Shown here piece by piece: positions 8,111 through 17,567 of a stretch of DNA of 64,000 nt. The stretch comes from Pseudomonas sp. HMWF032. GTDB lineage: Bacteria > Pseudomonadota > Gammaproteobacteria > Pseudomonadales > Pseudomonadaceae. How positions within the stretch are numbered: position 1 is the stretch's first letter; the number at the start of each line of letters is the position of its first letter. The position numbers were made by a program, and so were the translations under genes. Where the stretch lies: NCBI RefSeq assembly GCF_003060885.1, contig NZ_QAIG01000007.1, positions 121,055-185,054 of the forward strand, given 5' to 3'. The notes beneath the pieces were generated by a model. It saw nothing but the letters and a program-made list of their open reading frames with translations. It did no database searches and was not told where the DNA came from.

Positions 8111-9175
8111 TTACGCAGCCTCAAGTGGCTCGCTGCGCGGCCAGGCATCGATCACCGCTTTAAACAGCGTGGCCAACGGAATGGCAAAGAACACGCCCCA
8201 ACCCCCCCACATGCCGCCAAACAGCAACACGGCACAGATGATCGCCACCGGGTGCAGGTTGACCGCCTCGGAAAACAGCAACGGCACCAATACATTGCCA
8301 TCCAGCGCCTGGATAATCCCGTAGACCACCATCAGGTAGATAAACTGGTCGCCAAAGCCCCACTGGAAGAGCCCGATCAGCGCCACCGGCACAGTGACCA
8401 CCACAGCGCCGATATATGGCACTACCACCGACAGACCGACCAACAAGGCCAGCAGCGCGGCGTAGTTAAGCCCCAAGTAGGCAAACGCGATGTAGGTGAC
8501 CACGCCACAGATAATGATTTCGATCACCTTGCCACGAATATAGTTGGCAATCTGCTGGTTCATCTCCTCTGCCACTTGAGTGATCAACGCACGTTCACGC
8601 GGCAGATAACCACGAAACCACGCACTGATCAGCTCGCGATCCTTGAGGAAGAAGAACACCAGAATCGGCACCAGCACGAGGTAGATCATGATGCTGACCA
8701 GCATCGGCAAGCTCGATAAGGAAAACGACAGTGCCCACTGGCCAAACTTGCCAACCTCACCCCGCACGCCCTCAATTAACTGCAACACCTGCACATCAGT
8801 AATCAGCGTCGGGTAACGCTCCGGCAGCAACAGAAACAGCGACTGCCACTCGCCAAGCATGCGCGGCAGCTCATTGAACAAAGTGCTCAACTGCTGCCAA
8901 AGCAGTGGCATCAACACCAACAGAAACAGCCCTAGCATGCTTAAAAACAGAGTAAACACCAGCCACACCGCCACCACTTGCGGCAAACGCAGACGCTCAA
9001 AGGCATTCACCAACCCCTGCATCAGAAATGCCAACACCAAGCCGGTCAGCACTGGTGCCAGCATGCCGCCCAGGGTCAAAATCGCGGCAAACCCCACCAC
9101 CAGCAGAAGGCCCAGCACCAAGGCTTGCTCATCGGAGAAATAGCGATGCAACCAATTCTGTAACACTTTGAACAT
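8111..9175 (-). CDS. AI-2E-type transporter (PerM/YhhT family permease)
   Basis: A 354-residue inner-membrane protein with about seven or eight hydrophobic segments: two close pairs within the first 85 residues, then a long amphipathic section (about 85-150) and the rest clustered towards the C-terminus. The repeated SLSSLPM/LVLVPILVFFFLKDR region and the late GLSVVVPYIGAVVVTVPVAL block are characteristic of the family (PF01594). Members export varied substrates and the true substrate here is unknown. It lies 32 bases after the TusA-like gene on the same strand, a Pseudomonas arrangement. Confidence 0.88.
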   Translation of the reverse strand: MFKVLQNWLHRYFSDEQALVLGLLLVVGFAAILTLGGMLAPVLTGLVLAFLMQGLVNAFERLRLPQVVAVWLVFTLFLSMLGLFLLVLMPLLWQQLSTLFNELPRMLGEWQSLFLLLPERYPTLITDVQVLQLIEGVRGEVGKFGQWALSFSLSSLPMLVSIMIYLVLVPILVFFFLKDRELISAWFRGYLPRERALITQVAEEMNQQIANYIRGKVIEIIICGVVTYIAFAYLGLNYAALLALLVGLSVVVPYIGAVVVTVPVALIGLFQWGFGDQFIYLMVVYGIIQALDGNVLVPLLFSEAVNLHPVAIICAVLLFGGMWGGWGVFFAIPLATLFKAVIDAWPRSEPLEAA

Positions 9176-9207
9176 CGTTATTCCTCAACCAAGCATTCGA
9201 GCAGGAG

Positions 9208-9459
9208 CTACGCCTTGCGTAGCCAATAGCGATACACCCCCCCATCAACCTCTTCATGCAACAGACTATGCCCCGCCAGGCTGGCGAAGGCACGAAAATC
9301 CCGCTGCGAGCCGGCATCAGTGGCTTCGACCTTGAGCACCGCGCCACTGGCCAGGCGATTGAGCTCCAGCTTGGCCTTGAGCAGAGGCAGCGGACAGTTA
9401 AGCCCGCAGGCATCCAGATGCGCATCGAAATCTTCGGCGCGCCATTGCATATCAGTCAT
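9208..9459 (-). CDS. tusA: TusA-like sulfurtransferase
   Basis: An 83-residue protein with the TusA motif CGLNCPLPLLKAK near residue 20. The second Cys of the CPxP motif is the one that carries persulfide sulfur in this family (PF01206), in tRNA thiolation or molybdenum cofactor sulfuration. The alpha/beta fold length is normal. It is transcribed leftward ahead of the permease gene. The precise sulfur acceptor cannot be told from the sequence, so the symbol is a family label. Confidence 0.82.
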   Translation of the reverse strand: MTDMQWRAEDFDAHLDACGLNCPLPLLKAKLELNRLASGAVLKVEATDAGSQRDFRAFASLAGHSLLHEEVDGGVYRYWLRKA

Positions 9460-9565
9460 TTATTCACTCCAAGAGGGCCGCAAGGATAACCAAGGCCGCA
9501 CAACCCTGGCCAGCACCGTGGCCTGGCAGCTACAGTAGCGCCTTTGTTCGACAAGAGCTTTGTGC

Positions 9566-10999
9566 ATGAGCCTTCTGCGCCCTACCCTGTTGACGCTAGC
9601 CAGCCTACTGGCAACCCCCGGCATGGCCAGTGATCTGCCGTCCCTTGGCGACGCCAGCTCCGCCATCGTATCCCCCCAACAAGAACATCAGCTCGGCCGT
9701 GCCTGGCTGAGCCTGCTGCGAGGCCAAGTCAGCCAACTCGATGATCCGCAACTCAAGGACTTCGTCGAAACCAGCGTGTATCGCCTCAGCGAAACCAGTC
9801 AATTGCAGGATCGACGCCTGGAGTTCGTCTTGCTCAACAGCCCGCAGATCAACGCATTTGCCGCTCCGGGCGGGATTGTAGGGGTCAATGGCGGCCTGTT
9901 TCTTTACGCTCAGACTGAAGCCGAGTACGCCTCGGTCATGGCTCACGAACTGGCGCACTTGTCGCAGCGCCACTTCGCCCGCGGCCTGGAAGCGCAACAG
10001 CGCATGCAGCTCCCGGTCATGGCCGGGCTACTCGCCGGTATCGTCGCTGCGGCCGCAGGTGCCGGAGATCTGGGCATCGCAGCCATAGCTTCGACGCAGG
10101 CAGCCGCGTTGCAGGAACAACGACGCTTCTCCCGACAGAATGAGCAGGAAGCTGACCGCATCGGTCTGGTCAACCTGGAAAAGGCCGGCTTTGACCCCCG
10201 CGCCATGCCCAGCATGTTCGAACGCCTGATGCGTCAGTACCGCTATGACCGCAAACCACCTGAATTTCTGCTGACCCACCCGGTGTCGGAATCACGTATT
10301 GCCGACACCCGCAACCGCGCCGAGCAGTACACCGCCAAAGGCATTACCGACAGTGTGCGCTATCAGCTGATGCGCGCCCGCGTTCAGTTGATCTACGAGG
10401 AAACCCCTGGGGTCGCCGCCAAGCGTTTTCGCAATATGCTCGACGAAAACCCCAAGCTGGATGCGGCCCGCTATGGCCTGGCGATTGCGCAAATAAAAAG
10501 TGGTCAACACAAGGACGCCCGCGAAGCCCTGCAACCCCTGCTCGCCAGCGCCCCAAACGATGTCACTTACAACTTGGCACAGATCGAGTTGGACATGGCT
10601 GCCAACCGCTTGAGCGACGCACAAAAGCGCATTGATCACTTATTGAGCCTGTACCCGAGCAACTACCCGGTTAACCAGGCGCATATTGATCTGTTGATGA
10701 AACAAACCCGTACCCAAGAAGCCGAACGTGCCCTGAACGAGCTGCTAAAAACCCGCGGCAAGGATCCAGACGTCTGGTATCAGGTGGCGGAAGTACGGGG
10801 TCTGGCCGGTAATACCATCGGCCTGCATCAAGCTCGCGGGGAATTCTTTGCCTTGGTCGGCGATTACAACCAGGCCCTGGAACAACTCGACTTTGCCAAA
10901 CGCCGAGCCAGTAACAACTTCCAATTGGCCTCGCGCATCGACGCACGGCAGCGCGAACTGATGGAAGAGAAACGCATCATCGAACAGATGTTGCGTTAA
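9566..10999 (+). CDS. bepA: Periplasmic M48 metalloprotease/chaperone BepA
   Basis: Maintains outer membrane proteins, assisting assembly or degrading stalled LptD and BamA. An N-terminal signal peptide ends near SDLPSLG. The M48 protease domain has the zinc motif HELAH at about 127-131 and a third ligand Glu in NEQEADRIG at about 195. The C-terminal half (about 260-470) is TPR-like helical repeats. The 477-residue length is as expected for BepA (YfgC). The ATG at 9566 is preferred over a TTG six bases earlier, as it gives the usual signal peptide start. Confidence 0.92.
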   Translation: MSLLRPTLLTLASLLATPGMASDLPSLGDASSAIVSPQQEHQLGRAWLSLLRGQVSQLDDPQLKDFVETSVYRLSETSQLQDRRLEFVLLNSPQINAFAAPGGIVGVNGGLFLYAQTEAEYASVMAHELAHLSQRHFARGLEAQQRMQLPVMAGLLAGIVAAAAGAGDLGIAAIASTQAAALQEQRRFSRQNEQEADRIGLVNLEKAGFDPRAMPSMFERLMRQYRYDRKPPEFLLTHPVSESRIADTRNRAEQYTAKGITDSVRYQLMRARVQLIYEETPGVAAKRFRNMLDENPKLDAARYGLAIAQIKSGQHKDAREALQPLLASAPNDVTYNLAQIELDMAANRLSDAQKRIDHLLSLYPSNYPVNQAHIDLLMKQTRTQEAERALNELLKTRGKDPDVWYQVAEVRGLAGNTIGLHQARGEFFALVGDYNQALEQLDFAKRRASNNFQLASRIDARQRELMEEKRIIEQMLR

Positions 11000-11047
11000 G
11001 CCCGCCCCCACACGCCTTTACTTGGCTTATGGGGGCTGAGAGGTCCG

Positions 11048-11932
11048 CTAATCACTGGCCTTGAGTTGGTTGCCATGCGCCATGTTCACCCACCAGCCGA
11101 AAGCCGCGGCGGTGAAGAACATGATGATGCTGTAGATCGCTGCCGGGATCGACATGGTGGCGTTATTCAACAGCATCGGGCTCAGGGCCAGGGCTATCGC
11201 CAGGGTGCCGTTGTGAATGCCGATCTCCATGCCGATGGCAATCGACTGGCGCAGGCTCAGCTTGCACAAACGCGGCACCCAGTAGCCCACCGCCAGGCTG
11301 ATCAAGTTGAACGCCAGTGCCGCACCGCCCACCAGCGGTGCGTAGTCAACGAACGTCTGCCAATCCTTGACCACCGCCAGGATGATGATGATCAGCAGAA
11401 ACAGCGCGGAGATGATCTTCACCGGCTTTTCCATCCGTTCCGCAAACCCGGGGAAACGGCTGCGTATCCAGATGCCGATGGCCACAGGGCCGAGCACGAT
11501 GACAAACACCTGCACCACCTTGGTGAACTGCAGCGGCAGGGCCTGATCACCTTCCATAAAGTAAGCCAACGACAGGTTGACGATCAGCGGCATGGTCAGC
11601 ACCGCAATCACCGAGTTGACCGCCGTCAGGGTGATATTCAGCGCCACATCGCCATGGGCCAAATGGCTGTAGAGATTGGCCGTGGTGCCGCCCGGCGAGG
11701 CCGCCAGCAGCATCAGACCAACAGCAAGCGCAGGGGCCAGACCAAAGGCCTTGGCCAGGAAGAAACACACCAGCGGCAGCAGCAACAGCTGGCACGCCAG
11801 TCCGATCAGCACCGGCTTGGGGAATTTCACCACCCGAGCAAAATCCGCCAGGGTCAGCGACAAGCCCAGACCAAGCATGATGATGCCCAGGGCAATGGGG
11901 AGAAACAGGGTCAGTAACGGATCAGCGGTCAT
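11048..11932 (-). CDS. Bile acid:sodium symporter family transporter
   Basis: A 294-residue membrane protein with about nine or ten hydrophobic helices and the family's conserved polar crossover segments, including AASPGGTTANLYSHLAHGD and a late GMEIGIHNGTLAIAL. Members of this family (BASS, PF01758) move organic anions with sodium; in bacteria few substrates are known (pantoate, bile acids). It stands alone on the minus strand, convergent with bepA. A second, distantly related member lies at 46132-47058. Confidence 0.87.
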   Translation of the reverse strand: MTADPLLTLFLPIALGIIMLGLGLSLTLADFARVVKFPKPVLIGLACQLLLLPLVCFFLAKAFGLAPALAVGLMLLAASPGGTTANLYSHLAHGDVALNITLTAVNSVIAVLTMPLIVNLSLAYFMEGDQALPLQFTKVVQVFVIVLGPVAIGIWIRSRFPGFAERMEKPVKIISALFLLIIIILAVVKDWQTFVDYAPLVGGAALAFNLISLAVGYWVPRLCKLSLRQSIAIGMEIGIHNGTLAIALALSPMLLNNATMSIPAAIYSIIMFFTAAAFGWWVNMAHGNQLKASD

Positions 11933-12038
11933 TATTGTTTTACTCCGGGATCGGGACAGCGCGACGATTCTGGCGAGAGCGTGATGGCGTTCGCAGTGAC
12001 TTTAGCGGCCAATTGCCCGACCTGGGAGGCCTATATGT

Positions 12039-12066
12039 AAAAAGGTGCCACAAGGGCACCTTTTTT
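12039..12066 (-). terminator. Terminator after the SDR gene
   Basis: AAAAAGGTGCC and GGGCACCTTTTTT form a strong stem-loop with a T run on either strand. It lies 17 bases past the stop of the leftward SDR gene. Confidence 0.85.
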
Positions 12067-12083
12067 ATCGCGACAGCTGAGCG

Positions 12084-12845
12084 TCAGATTGCCGTTGCCC
12101 CACCGTCCACTGCCAGCGCGTGACCAGTGGTAAATGCTGCGTTGTCACAGCACAGATACAGCACGGCGGTGGCGATTTCCTCGACCTTGCCGATGCGCCC
12201 GACTGGATGCATGGCGGCCGCGAACTCGCCCTTCTTCGGGTCGGCTTCATAGGCGCGGCGGAACATGTCAGTGTCGATCACCGCCGGGCATACGGCGTTG
12301 ACCCGCACTTTCTTCTTTGCGTATTCAACAGCAGCGGATTTGGTCAGGCCGATCACCGCGTGTTTGGACGCGCTGTAGATGCTCATTTTCGGCGCCGCGC
12401 CCAAGCCGGCGACCGACGCGGTATTGACGATGGCACCACCGCCTTGGGCCAGCAGCAGCGGGATCTGGTGCTTCATGCACAGCCACACGCCTTTGACGTT
12501 GACGCCCATGATGGCATCGAACTCGCTTTCGCTGCCCTCGGCCAGCTTGCCCTTCTCGATCTCGATACCAGCATTGTTGAAGGCATAATCCAGGCGGCCG
12601 TAGGCGCCCAAGGTGCGCTCCATCAGTACTTTGACCTCGGCATCGCGGGTCACGTCGCAACGGACAAACAGCGCATCGCCGCCCGCTTCGCGGATCAGCG
12701 CTACAGTCGCTTCGCCCCCGTCGATATCAACGTCGGACACCACCACCTGCAGGCCTTCGTTGGCGAATGCCAGTGCCGTTGCACGACCAATACCCGCTGC
12801 ACCACCGGTGACCAGGGCAACCCGGCCGGAAAAGCTCAAGCTCAT
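12084..12845 (-). CDS. Short-chain dehydrogenase/reductase
   Basis: A 253-residue classical SDR. TGGAAGIG near residue 14 binds the nucleotide. An Asp after the second strand (VSDVD) suggests NAD preference. NNAGIE, the catalytic Ser in NTASVAG and YSASKHA with catalytic Tyr and Lys are all present. The substrate is unknown; cyclic alcohols or ketones are common for this subgroup. It is divergent from a medium-chain reductase at 13070-14077, so the pair may be controlled together from the 224-base region between them, which holds matching inverted repeats. Confidence 0.88.
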   Translation of the reverse strand: MSLSFSGRVALVTGGAAGIGRATALAFANEGLQVVVSDVDIDGGEATVALIREAGGDALFVRCDVTRDAEVKVLMERTLGAYGRLDYAFNNAGIEIEKGKLAEGSESEFDAIMGVNVKGVWLCMKHQIPLLLAQGGGAIVNTASVAGLGAAPKMSIYSASKHAVIGLTKSAAVEYAKKKVRVNAVCPAVIDTDMFRRAYEADPKKGEFAAAMHPVGRIGKVEEIATAVLYLCCDNAAFTTGHALAVDGGATAI

Positions 12846-12919
12846 CTGCGTGTCCTCGCAAGGATTAAAAACTGCGCTGAGTCTAATCAGCTCCCCGGCC
12901 CCAAGGCAGCACTATCAAA

Positions 12920-12973
12920 GTGCTGGTGATAGCCCCATCGAAATAAGTGATTAACACCCCAGCACGGCTATCA
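12920..12973. promoter_or_regulatory. Paired inverted repeats in divergent promoter region
   Basis: GTGCTGG-TGATAGCC at 12920-12934 is matched by CCAGCAC-GGCTATCA at 12959-12973: each half is the exact reverse complement of one half of the other, but in swapped order. The site lies between two divergent oxidoreductase genes and could bind a regulator. No regulator gene is adjacent. Confidence 0.35.
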
Positions 12974-13069
12974 CTCGAATGGATTTACAAGCATTCGGCC
13001 CACGGGCAAACCTTGCCCCACTGGCCAGCACGGGCTATCAACAGTCTTTCCGTTCAGTGAGTACCTGCC

Positions 13070-14077
13070 ATGACCGCCCCACTCAACCGCCAATTCCTGC
13101 TTGCCCGACGCCCGGTCGGCCTGCCCAGCCGTGAGACGTTCAGCTATGTCGAAAGCAGCGTCGGTGAACCCGGCCCCGGCCAGATTCTGGTGAAGAACGC
13201 CTACCTGTCGCTGGACCCGGCCATGCGCGGCTGGATGAATGATGCCAAGTCGTATATTCCGCCGGTGGGCATTGGCGAAGTGATGCGCGCCCTCGGCGTG
13301 GGTGAAGTGCTGGCCTCGCAGCACCCGGACTTTGCCGTGGGCGATTTCGTCAACGGTGCGCTGGGCGTGCAGGACTACTTTCTCGGCGAGCCGCGCGGGT
13401 TCTACAAGGTCGACCCCAAGCGCGCGCCGCTGCCGCTGTACCTCTCGGCACTGGGCATGACCGGCATGACCGCCTACTTCGCTTTACTCGATGTCGGCGC
13501 GCCGAAAGCCGGTGAAACGGTGGTAATTTCCGGTGCAGCCGGCGCGGTCGGCAGCGTCGCCGGGCAGATCGCCAAGCTCAAGGGCTGCCGTGTGGTCGGC
13601 ATCGCTGGCGGCGCGGACAAATGCAAGTTCCTCATCGATGAGCTGGGTTTCGATGGCGCCATCGACTACAAAAGCGAAGACGTGATTGCCGGCCTCAAGC
13701 GCGAGTGCCCGAAAGGCGTGGATGTCTACTTCGATAACGTCGGCGGCGACATTCTGGATGCCGTGCTCACCCGCTTGGCCTTCAAGGCACGTGTGGTGAT
13801 CTGTGGCGCGATCAGCCAGTACAATAACAAACAGGCGGTCAAAGGCCCGGCTAACTACCTCAATCTGCTGGTCAACAGCGCACGCATGGAAGGCATGGTG
13901 GTGATGACCTACGCCCCGCGTTTTGCCGAAGCAGCAGCGGAGATGGGCGGCTGGCTGGCCAGCGGCAAACTCAAATCCAAAGAAGACATCGTCAGCGGCC
14001 TGACCACCTTCCCGGAGACCCTGCTAAAACTGTTCAGCGGTGAAAACTTCGGCAAGCTGGTGCTGAAAGTCGGCTGA
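13070..14077 (+). CDS. NADP-dependent medium-chain oxidoreductase (CurA/leukotriene B4 reductase type)
   Basis: A 335-residue zinc-free MDR enzyme. It reduces activated C=C bonds of enones or 2-alkenals using NADPH. The conserved ARRPVGLPS start, SLDPAMRGWM, LGMTGMTAYFAL, the Rossmann motif VVISGAAGAVGSVAGQIAK and DVYFDNVGGDILD match the curcumin/prostaglandin reductase group. No zinc-binding Cys cluster is present. Divergent from the SDR gene; a shared detoxification or aldehyde-reduction role is plausible but not shown. Confidence 0.9.
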   Translation: MTAPLNRQFLLARRPVGLPSRETFSYVESSVGEPGPGQILVKNAYLSLDPAMRGWMNDAKSYIPPVGIGEVMRALGVGEVLASQHPDFAVGDFVNGALGVQDYFLGEPRGFYKVDPKRAPLPLYLSALGMTGMTAYFALLDVGAPKAGETVVISGAAGAVGSVAGQIAKLKGCRVVGIAGGADKCKFLIDELGFDGAIDYKSEDVIAGLKRECPKGVDVYFDNVGGDILDAVLTRLAFKARVVICGAISQYNNKQAVKGPANYLNLLVNSARMEGMVVMTYAPRFAEAAAEMGGWLASGKLKSKEDIVSGLTTFPETLLKLFSGENFGKLVLKVG

Positions 14078-14142
14078 TGCCGGATACGCGGCCTCACCGT
14101 CTGCTGTTAAGTCAAAGGCGGTGAGGTACCGCCTCGCCCTGT

Positions 14143-14829
14143 TCAGTCCAAATAAGCGCCGTAGTAAGGCAATAAACTCTCTTCCAATGCCTCAAACAGA
14201 TCCTGCGTTTGCGAAGCCAGCATATCCAGCACGATCACCCCGTTCACGCCATGATCACTGTCACTCAGTGAACGCAGACGGTTGGCCATGCCCAGGTTCA
14301 CCTGGCGCAAATGCCCATACAGTTCAGGCAACTCGCTGAGCACAAAGTCGGTACTCAATCCACGATTGGCCCGCAAGACCTGCCCAATCAAGTACGCCCC
14401 CACCACCCGAAACAGCGTTTCGTCGGCCTCACTGAACGGTTGATGTACAAACGCCAAGGGCAAAAACGGCCGCGTGCGCGGACAGCCACAAGTGGCCCCG
14501 ATAAAGCCGATCAACGACCCCAGCACACGCTGCAAGGTGCTGCGCTGCTCAATCACCCGACCACGCCAGTGGATGGTCACCGTGAGCGCATCATAAGAGT
14601 GGTGCTGCGCCAGCGGCGTGAGGACACGCGCCAGCTCACTGGCAAAGGGGCACCAGGTCTGTTCACTGGCTTGTAGCGGGCAATTACGGCACTGCTTGTA
14701 GTCCAGGCGCGCCCAGGAAGGCGGCTCCTCGGGCTGCGGTTGTGGCGCTATACCCAGCTCAATCAAGCAGCTGGCGGGCTGGCCGGCGTCGAACTGCAAC
14801 AGGTAGCTGACTTGCAGGGGGTCGCGCAT
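14143..14829 (-). CDS. Conserved Cys-rich protein, unknown function
   Basis: A 228-residue soluble protein. The N-terminus (about 1-50) resembles a small beta domain. A Cys cluster follows (QCRNCPL, then WCPF, later CGCPRTR), which suggests a metal site, and then a helical C-terminal half with FHQ/PF-like and YLIGQVL segments. From memory this layout resembles the DUF6901 group of pseudomonads; the assignment is tentative. The ATG at 14829 is chosen because GAGG lies five bases before it; the frame also opens at a GTG six bases earlier. It is divergent from the kinase operon at 14973-18095, next to signalling genes, but no link is proven. Confidence 0.65.
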   Translation of the reverse strand: MRDPLQVSYLLQFDAGQPASCLIELGIAPQPQPEEPPSWARLDYKQCRNCPLQASEQTWCPFASELARVLTPLAQHHSYDALTVTIHWRGRVIEQRSTLQRVLGSLIGFIGATCGCPRTRPFLPLAFVHQPFSEADETLFRVVGAYLIGQVLRANRGLSTDFVLSELPELYGHLRQVNLGMANRLRSLSDSDHGVNGVIVLDMLASQTQDLFEALEESLLPYYGAYLD

Positions 14830-14972
14830 ACACACCTCGACTACCGCTCCAGATAATGCGACGGCTGGCTGACGTCAAAATGCCATCATTTACTTTTTAG
14901 GACTAAGCTAACCATAGACACGAATCGCCAGATCGGCTGCCCACTCAGCCATCGCCACGCGAGGTACCTGTC

Positions 14973-16229
14973 ATGCATGACTCAACCTACACCCAAGCCG
15001 CCGTAGAACAGATCGCCGCCGGCTTCTTCGTACTCGATCAGGACACCCGCATCCTGTCCTGCAACCGCTTTATCGTCGAGCACAGCGGCCGTTCAGAGGC
15101 CAGCCTGCTTGGGCTGGCACTGCACGAGGCCTTCCCTGAGGTCGATAACCCCAACTGGCGCGCCATGCTGGAAAAAGTCCGGACCACGGGCAATGCGTTG
15201 CAGACCGTCTGGCATGACCAGCCCTACCTGATTCTGCTCGACCGCTTGCGTGGCGTACCGATGTTGCAAGCCTCCCTGCTGTATCGCTTTGAGCATGAGG
15301 GGCAGCACCTGTTTGGGCTGGCCATCTTCGACAACAGCCGGGCGGCGAAAAACAATCCTTCACTGGAAGAGGCCCTGCTGGCACTCAAGAACAAACACAT
15401 CGAACTCAACACCCTGAGCGAGCAGCTGAAAATGGCCAATAGGCAACTGCTGCAATCAGAAAAAATGGCCGCCATTGGTCAGTTGGCTGCGGGTGTGGCC
15501 CATGAGATCAATAACCCGGTGGGGTTTGTCGCCTCCAACCTCAAGACGCTGGTCGGCTATGTCCGGCAGTTGCTGGAATTGGTCGACCAGATGAACGAAT
15601 GGGGCGGCGTCGAGCTGCAGCAAATGAAGCAGCGCTACGACTATGACTTCATCCGTGAAGACATCAGCGGCTTGCTGGCGGAATCGGCCGAAGGCGTGGA
15701 CAGGGTCAGGAAGATCATCGGTGCACTGCGTGATTTTTCCCACAGCAGTGACGAAACCTTTACCCAGGCCGACCTGCACGAGGGCATTGAAAGCACCCTG
15801 AAAGTGGTCAACAACGAGATCAAGTACAAGGCTGACGTGGTGCGCGAGTTTGGCCCCGTACCACCAGTCGAATGCATCGCCGCGCAAATCAACCAGGTGG
15901 TGATGAACCTTCTGGTCAACGCCGCCCATGCCATTGACGATTTCGGCCGCATCGTGATCCGCACCGGTGTCGAGCGTGACCTCGCCTTTATTGAGGTTGA
16001 GGACAACGGCTGCGGCATACCCGCCGAATTGCAGCGGCAGATCTTCGATCCCTTCTTCACCACCAAACCGGTGGGTAAAGGCACCGGGCTGGGCCTGGCG
16101 CTGTCATTCAACATCATCGAAAAACATAACGGACATATCAGCCTGCGCAGTGAACCCGGTCAAGGCAGTTGTTTTCGCATCAACCTGCCGTTACTCCAAC
16201 CGCACGCCCGGACAAGGAGTTCGCCATGA
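14973..16229 (+). CDS. PAS-domain sensor histidine kinase
   Basis: A 418-residue soluble kinase with no membrane segment, so it senses a cytoplasmic signal. A PAS-like domain (about 8-125) is followed by a coiled linker. The dimerisation/phosphoacceptor block GVAHEINNP has His at 177, and the HATPase domain shows [10 protein letters not shown] (N box), DNGCGIP and GTGLGLALS (G boxes). Its stop overlaps the start of the next gene (ATGA), and a third gene follows after four bases, so kinase and two regulators form one operon. A related kinase with CBS domains lies at 52790-54094. Confidence 0.92.
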   Translation: MHDSTYTQAAVEQIAAGFFVLDQDTRILSCNRFIVEHSGRSEASLLGLALHEAFPEVDNPNWRAMLEKVRTTGNALQTVWHDQPYLILLDRLRGVPMLQASLLYRFEHEGQHLFGLAIFDNSRAAKNNPSLEEALLALKNKHIELNTLSEQLKMANRQLLQSEKMAAIGQLAAGVAHEINNPVGFVASNLKTLVGYVRQLLELVDQMNEWGGVELQQMKQRYDYDFIREDISGLLAESAEGVDRVRKIIGALRDFSHSSDETFTQADLHEGIESTLKVVNNEIKYKADVVREFGPVPPVECIAAQINQVVMNLLVNAAHAIDDFGRIVIRTGVERDLAFIEVEDNGCGIPAELQRQIFDPFFTTKPVGKGTGLGLALSFNIIEKHNGHISLRSEPGQGSCFRINLPLLQPHARTRSSP

Positions 16230-17563
16230 GCACTGAAACGATTCCCGCACCCTGCGTCCTGCTGGTGGATGACGAGGAAAGCATCCTCAACAGTCTGCGC
16301 CGCCTACTGCGTGGCCAGCCCTACCAACTGCTCATCGCCACCAGCGGCGCTCAGGCTCTGGAGTTGTTTGAGCAACACAAGGTGGATCTGGTGCTGTCCG
16401 ATGCACGCATGCCCGGCATGGACGGTGCCACCCTGCTGGCTGAGGTGCACAAGCGCGACCCGCAGTGCATGAACCTGCTGCTGACCGGTTATGCCGACAT
16501 CGCCACCATCACCGCCGCCATCAACGAGGGGCGCATTTACCGCTACTTGAGCAAGCCCTGGGATGACGAAGAATTACTGCACGCCCTGCGCCAAGCCCTG
16601 ATGCATCAGCATACCGAGCGTGAACGTAAACGTTTGCTGTTGCTCAGCCGTAAGCAGAACGATGAACTGCGTCAGCTCAATACCACCTTGGAGCAGCGCG
16701 TGCAGTCACGCACCGCCGAACTGCAGCAAACCGCCGACATGCTTGACCTGGCCTACGACGAACTGCGCCGCAGCTATGTCACCAGCACCGAGGTGTTCTC
16801 CCTGCTGATCAACCAGCGCCTGCCGCGCAACAAGCAAACCAACCAGCAGGTGATTGCCTTGGTTCGCGCATTTGCCAGCCACATTCGGCTCAGTGAGGGC
16901 GACAGCCACAACCTCAACATGGCCGCCGCGCTCTACAACATCGGCAAACTCAGCTGGCCGGATGCCCTGATCACCGCGCCGGCTGACCTGCTCTACAGCA
17001 AACACCGCGACACCTACCGCAGCTACCCCACGCAAAGTGAAACCCTGCTGATGTCGTTGGAACCTCTGCAGGATGCAGCCCGGCTGATCCGCCACCATCA
17101 GGAGCGCTGGGACGGCAACGGCTTTCCCGACCGAGTCAAAGGGGATGCCATTCCTCTGGGCTCGCGCATCCTCAAACTGGCGGTGGATTTTGTCGAATTG
17201 CAGTGCGGCCTGGTGCTGGAACGGCAGATGAACCATGACGAGGCCCTGCTGTTCATTCAGAAATACAGCGAAAAGCTTTATGACCCTGACCTGATCGAAG
17301 ACTTCTGCCTGATCTGTTCACAGCAAATGCCCGATATCACCGTCACCCAAACCAATGTTCGTGCCTTGGAAACGCGCCGTCTGGAGCCGGGAATGGTTCT
17401 GGCGCGCAACCTGCACGCCGACAACGGCATGTTGCTGCTCAATGAAGGCAAAGTGTTGTCGAAATTACTGATCGACAAGCTGGTGGCCTTTGAAGCCATC
17501 GAAAGCTCGCGCTACACCTTGTTTGTGCGCGTCCCTGAACCACAACCCGCGCTCACGGAGTAG
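16226..17563 (+). CDS. Response regulator with degenerate HD-GYP domain
   Basis: A 445-residue protein. The receiver domain (about 9-125) has the phosphorylation Asp at 59 in LSDARMPGMDG and the K of SKPWDD. A coiled coil (about 130-180) links to an HD-GYP-like domain (about 190-360). In active cyclic-di-GMP phosphodiesterases the core motifs are HDIGK and HHE-WDGxGYP. Here they read YNIGKLSWPD and HHQERWDGNGFP, so the HD metal pair is lost and the GYP is altered. It is thus more likely a binding or scaffold protein than an enzyme. The ATG at 16226 overlaps the kinase stop and is preceded by AAGGAG. Confidence 0.88.
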   Translation: MSTETIPAPCVLLVDDEESILNSLRRLLRGQPYQLLIATSGAQALELFEQHKVDLVLSDARMPGMDGATLLAEVHKRDPQCMNLLLTGYADIATITAAINEGRIYRYLSKPWDDEELLHALRQALMHQHTERERKRLLLLSRKQNDELRQLNTTLEQRVQSRTAELQQTADMLDLAYDELRRSYVTSTEVFSLLINQRLPRNKQTNQQVIALVRAFASHIRLSEGDSHNLNMAAALYNIGKLSWPDALITAPADLLYSKHRDTYRSYPTQSETLLMSLEPLQDAARLIRHHQERWDGNGFPDRVKGDAIPLGSRILKLAVDFVELQCGLVLERQMNHDEALLFIQKYSEKLYDPDLIEDFCLICSQQMPDITVTQTNVRALETRRLEPGMVLARNLHADNGMLLLNEGKVLSKLLIDKLVAFEAIESSRYTLFVRVPEPQPALTE

Positions 17564-17567
17564 GCCC

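Noticed and set aside
14115..14134. Small hairpin AGGCGGT/ACCGCCT between convergent genes
   Set aside because: Short stem and no T tract; it could be a terminator remnant but the evidence is too weak.
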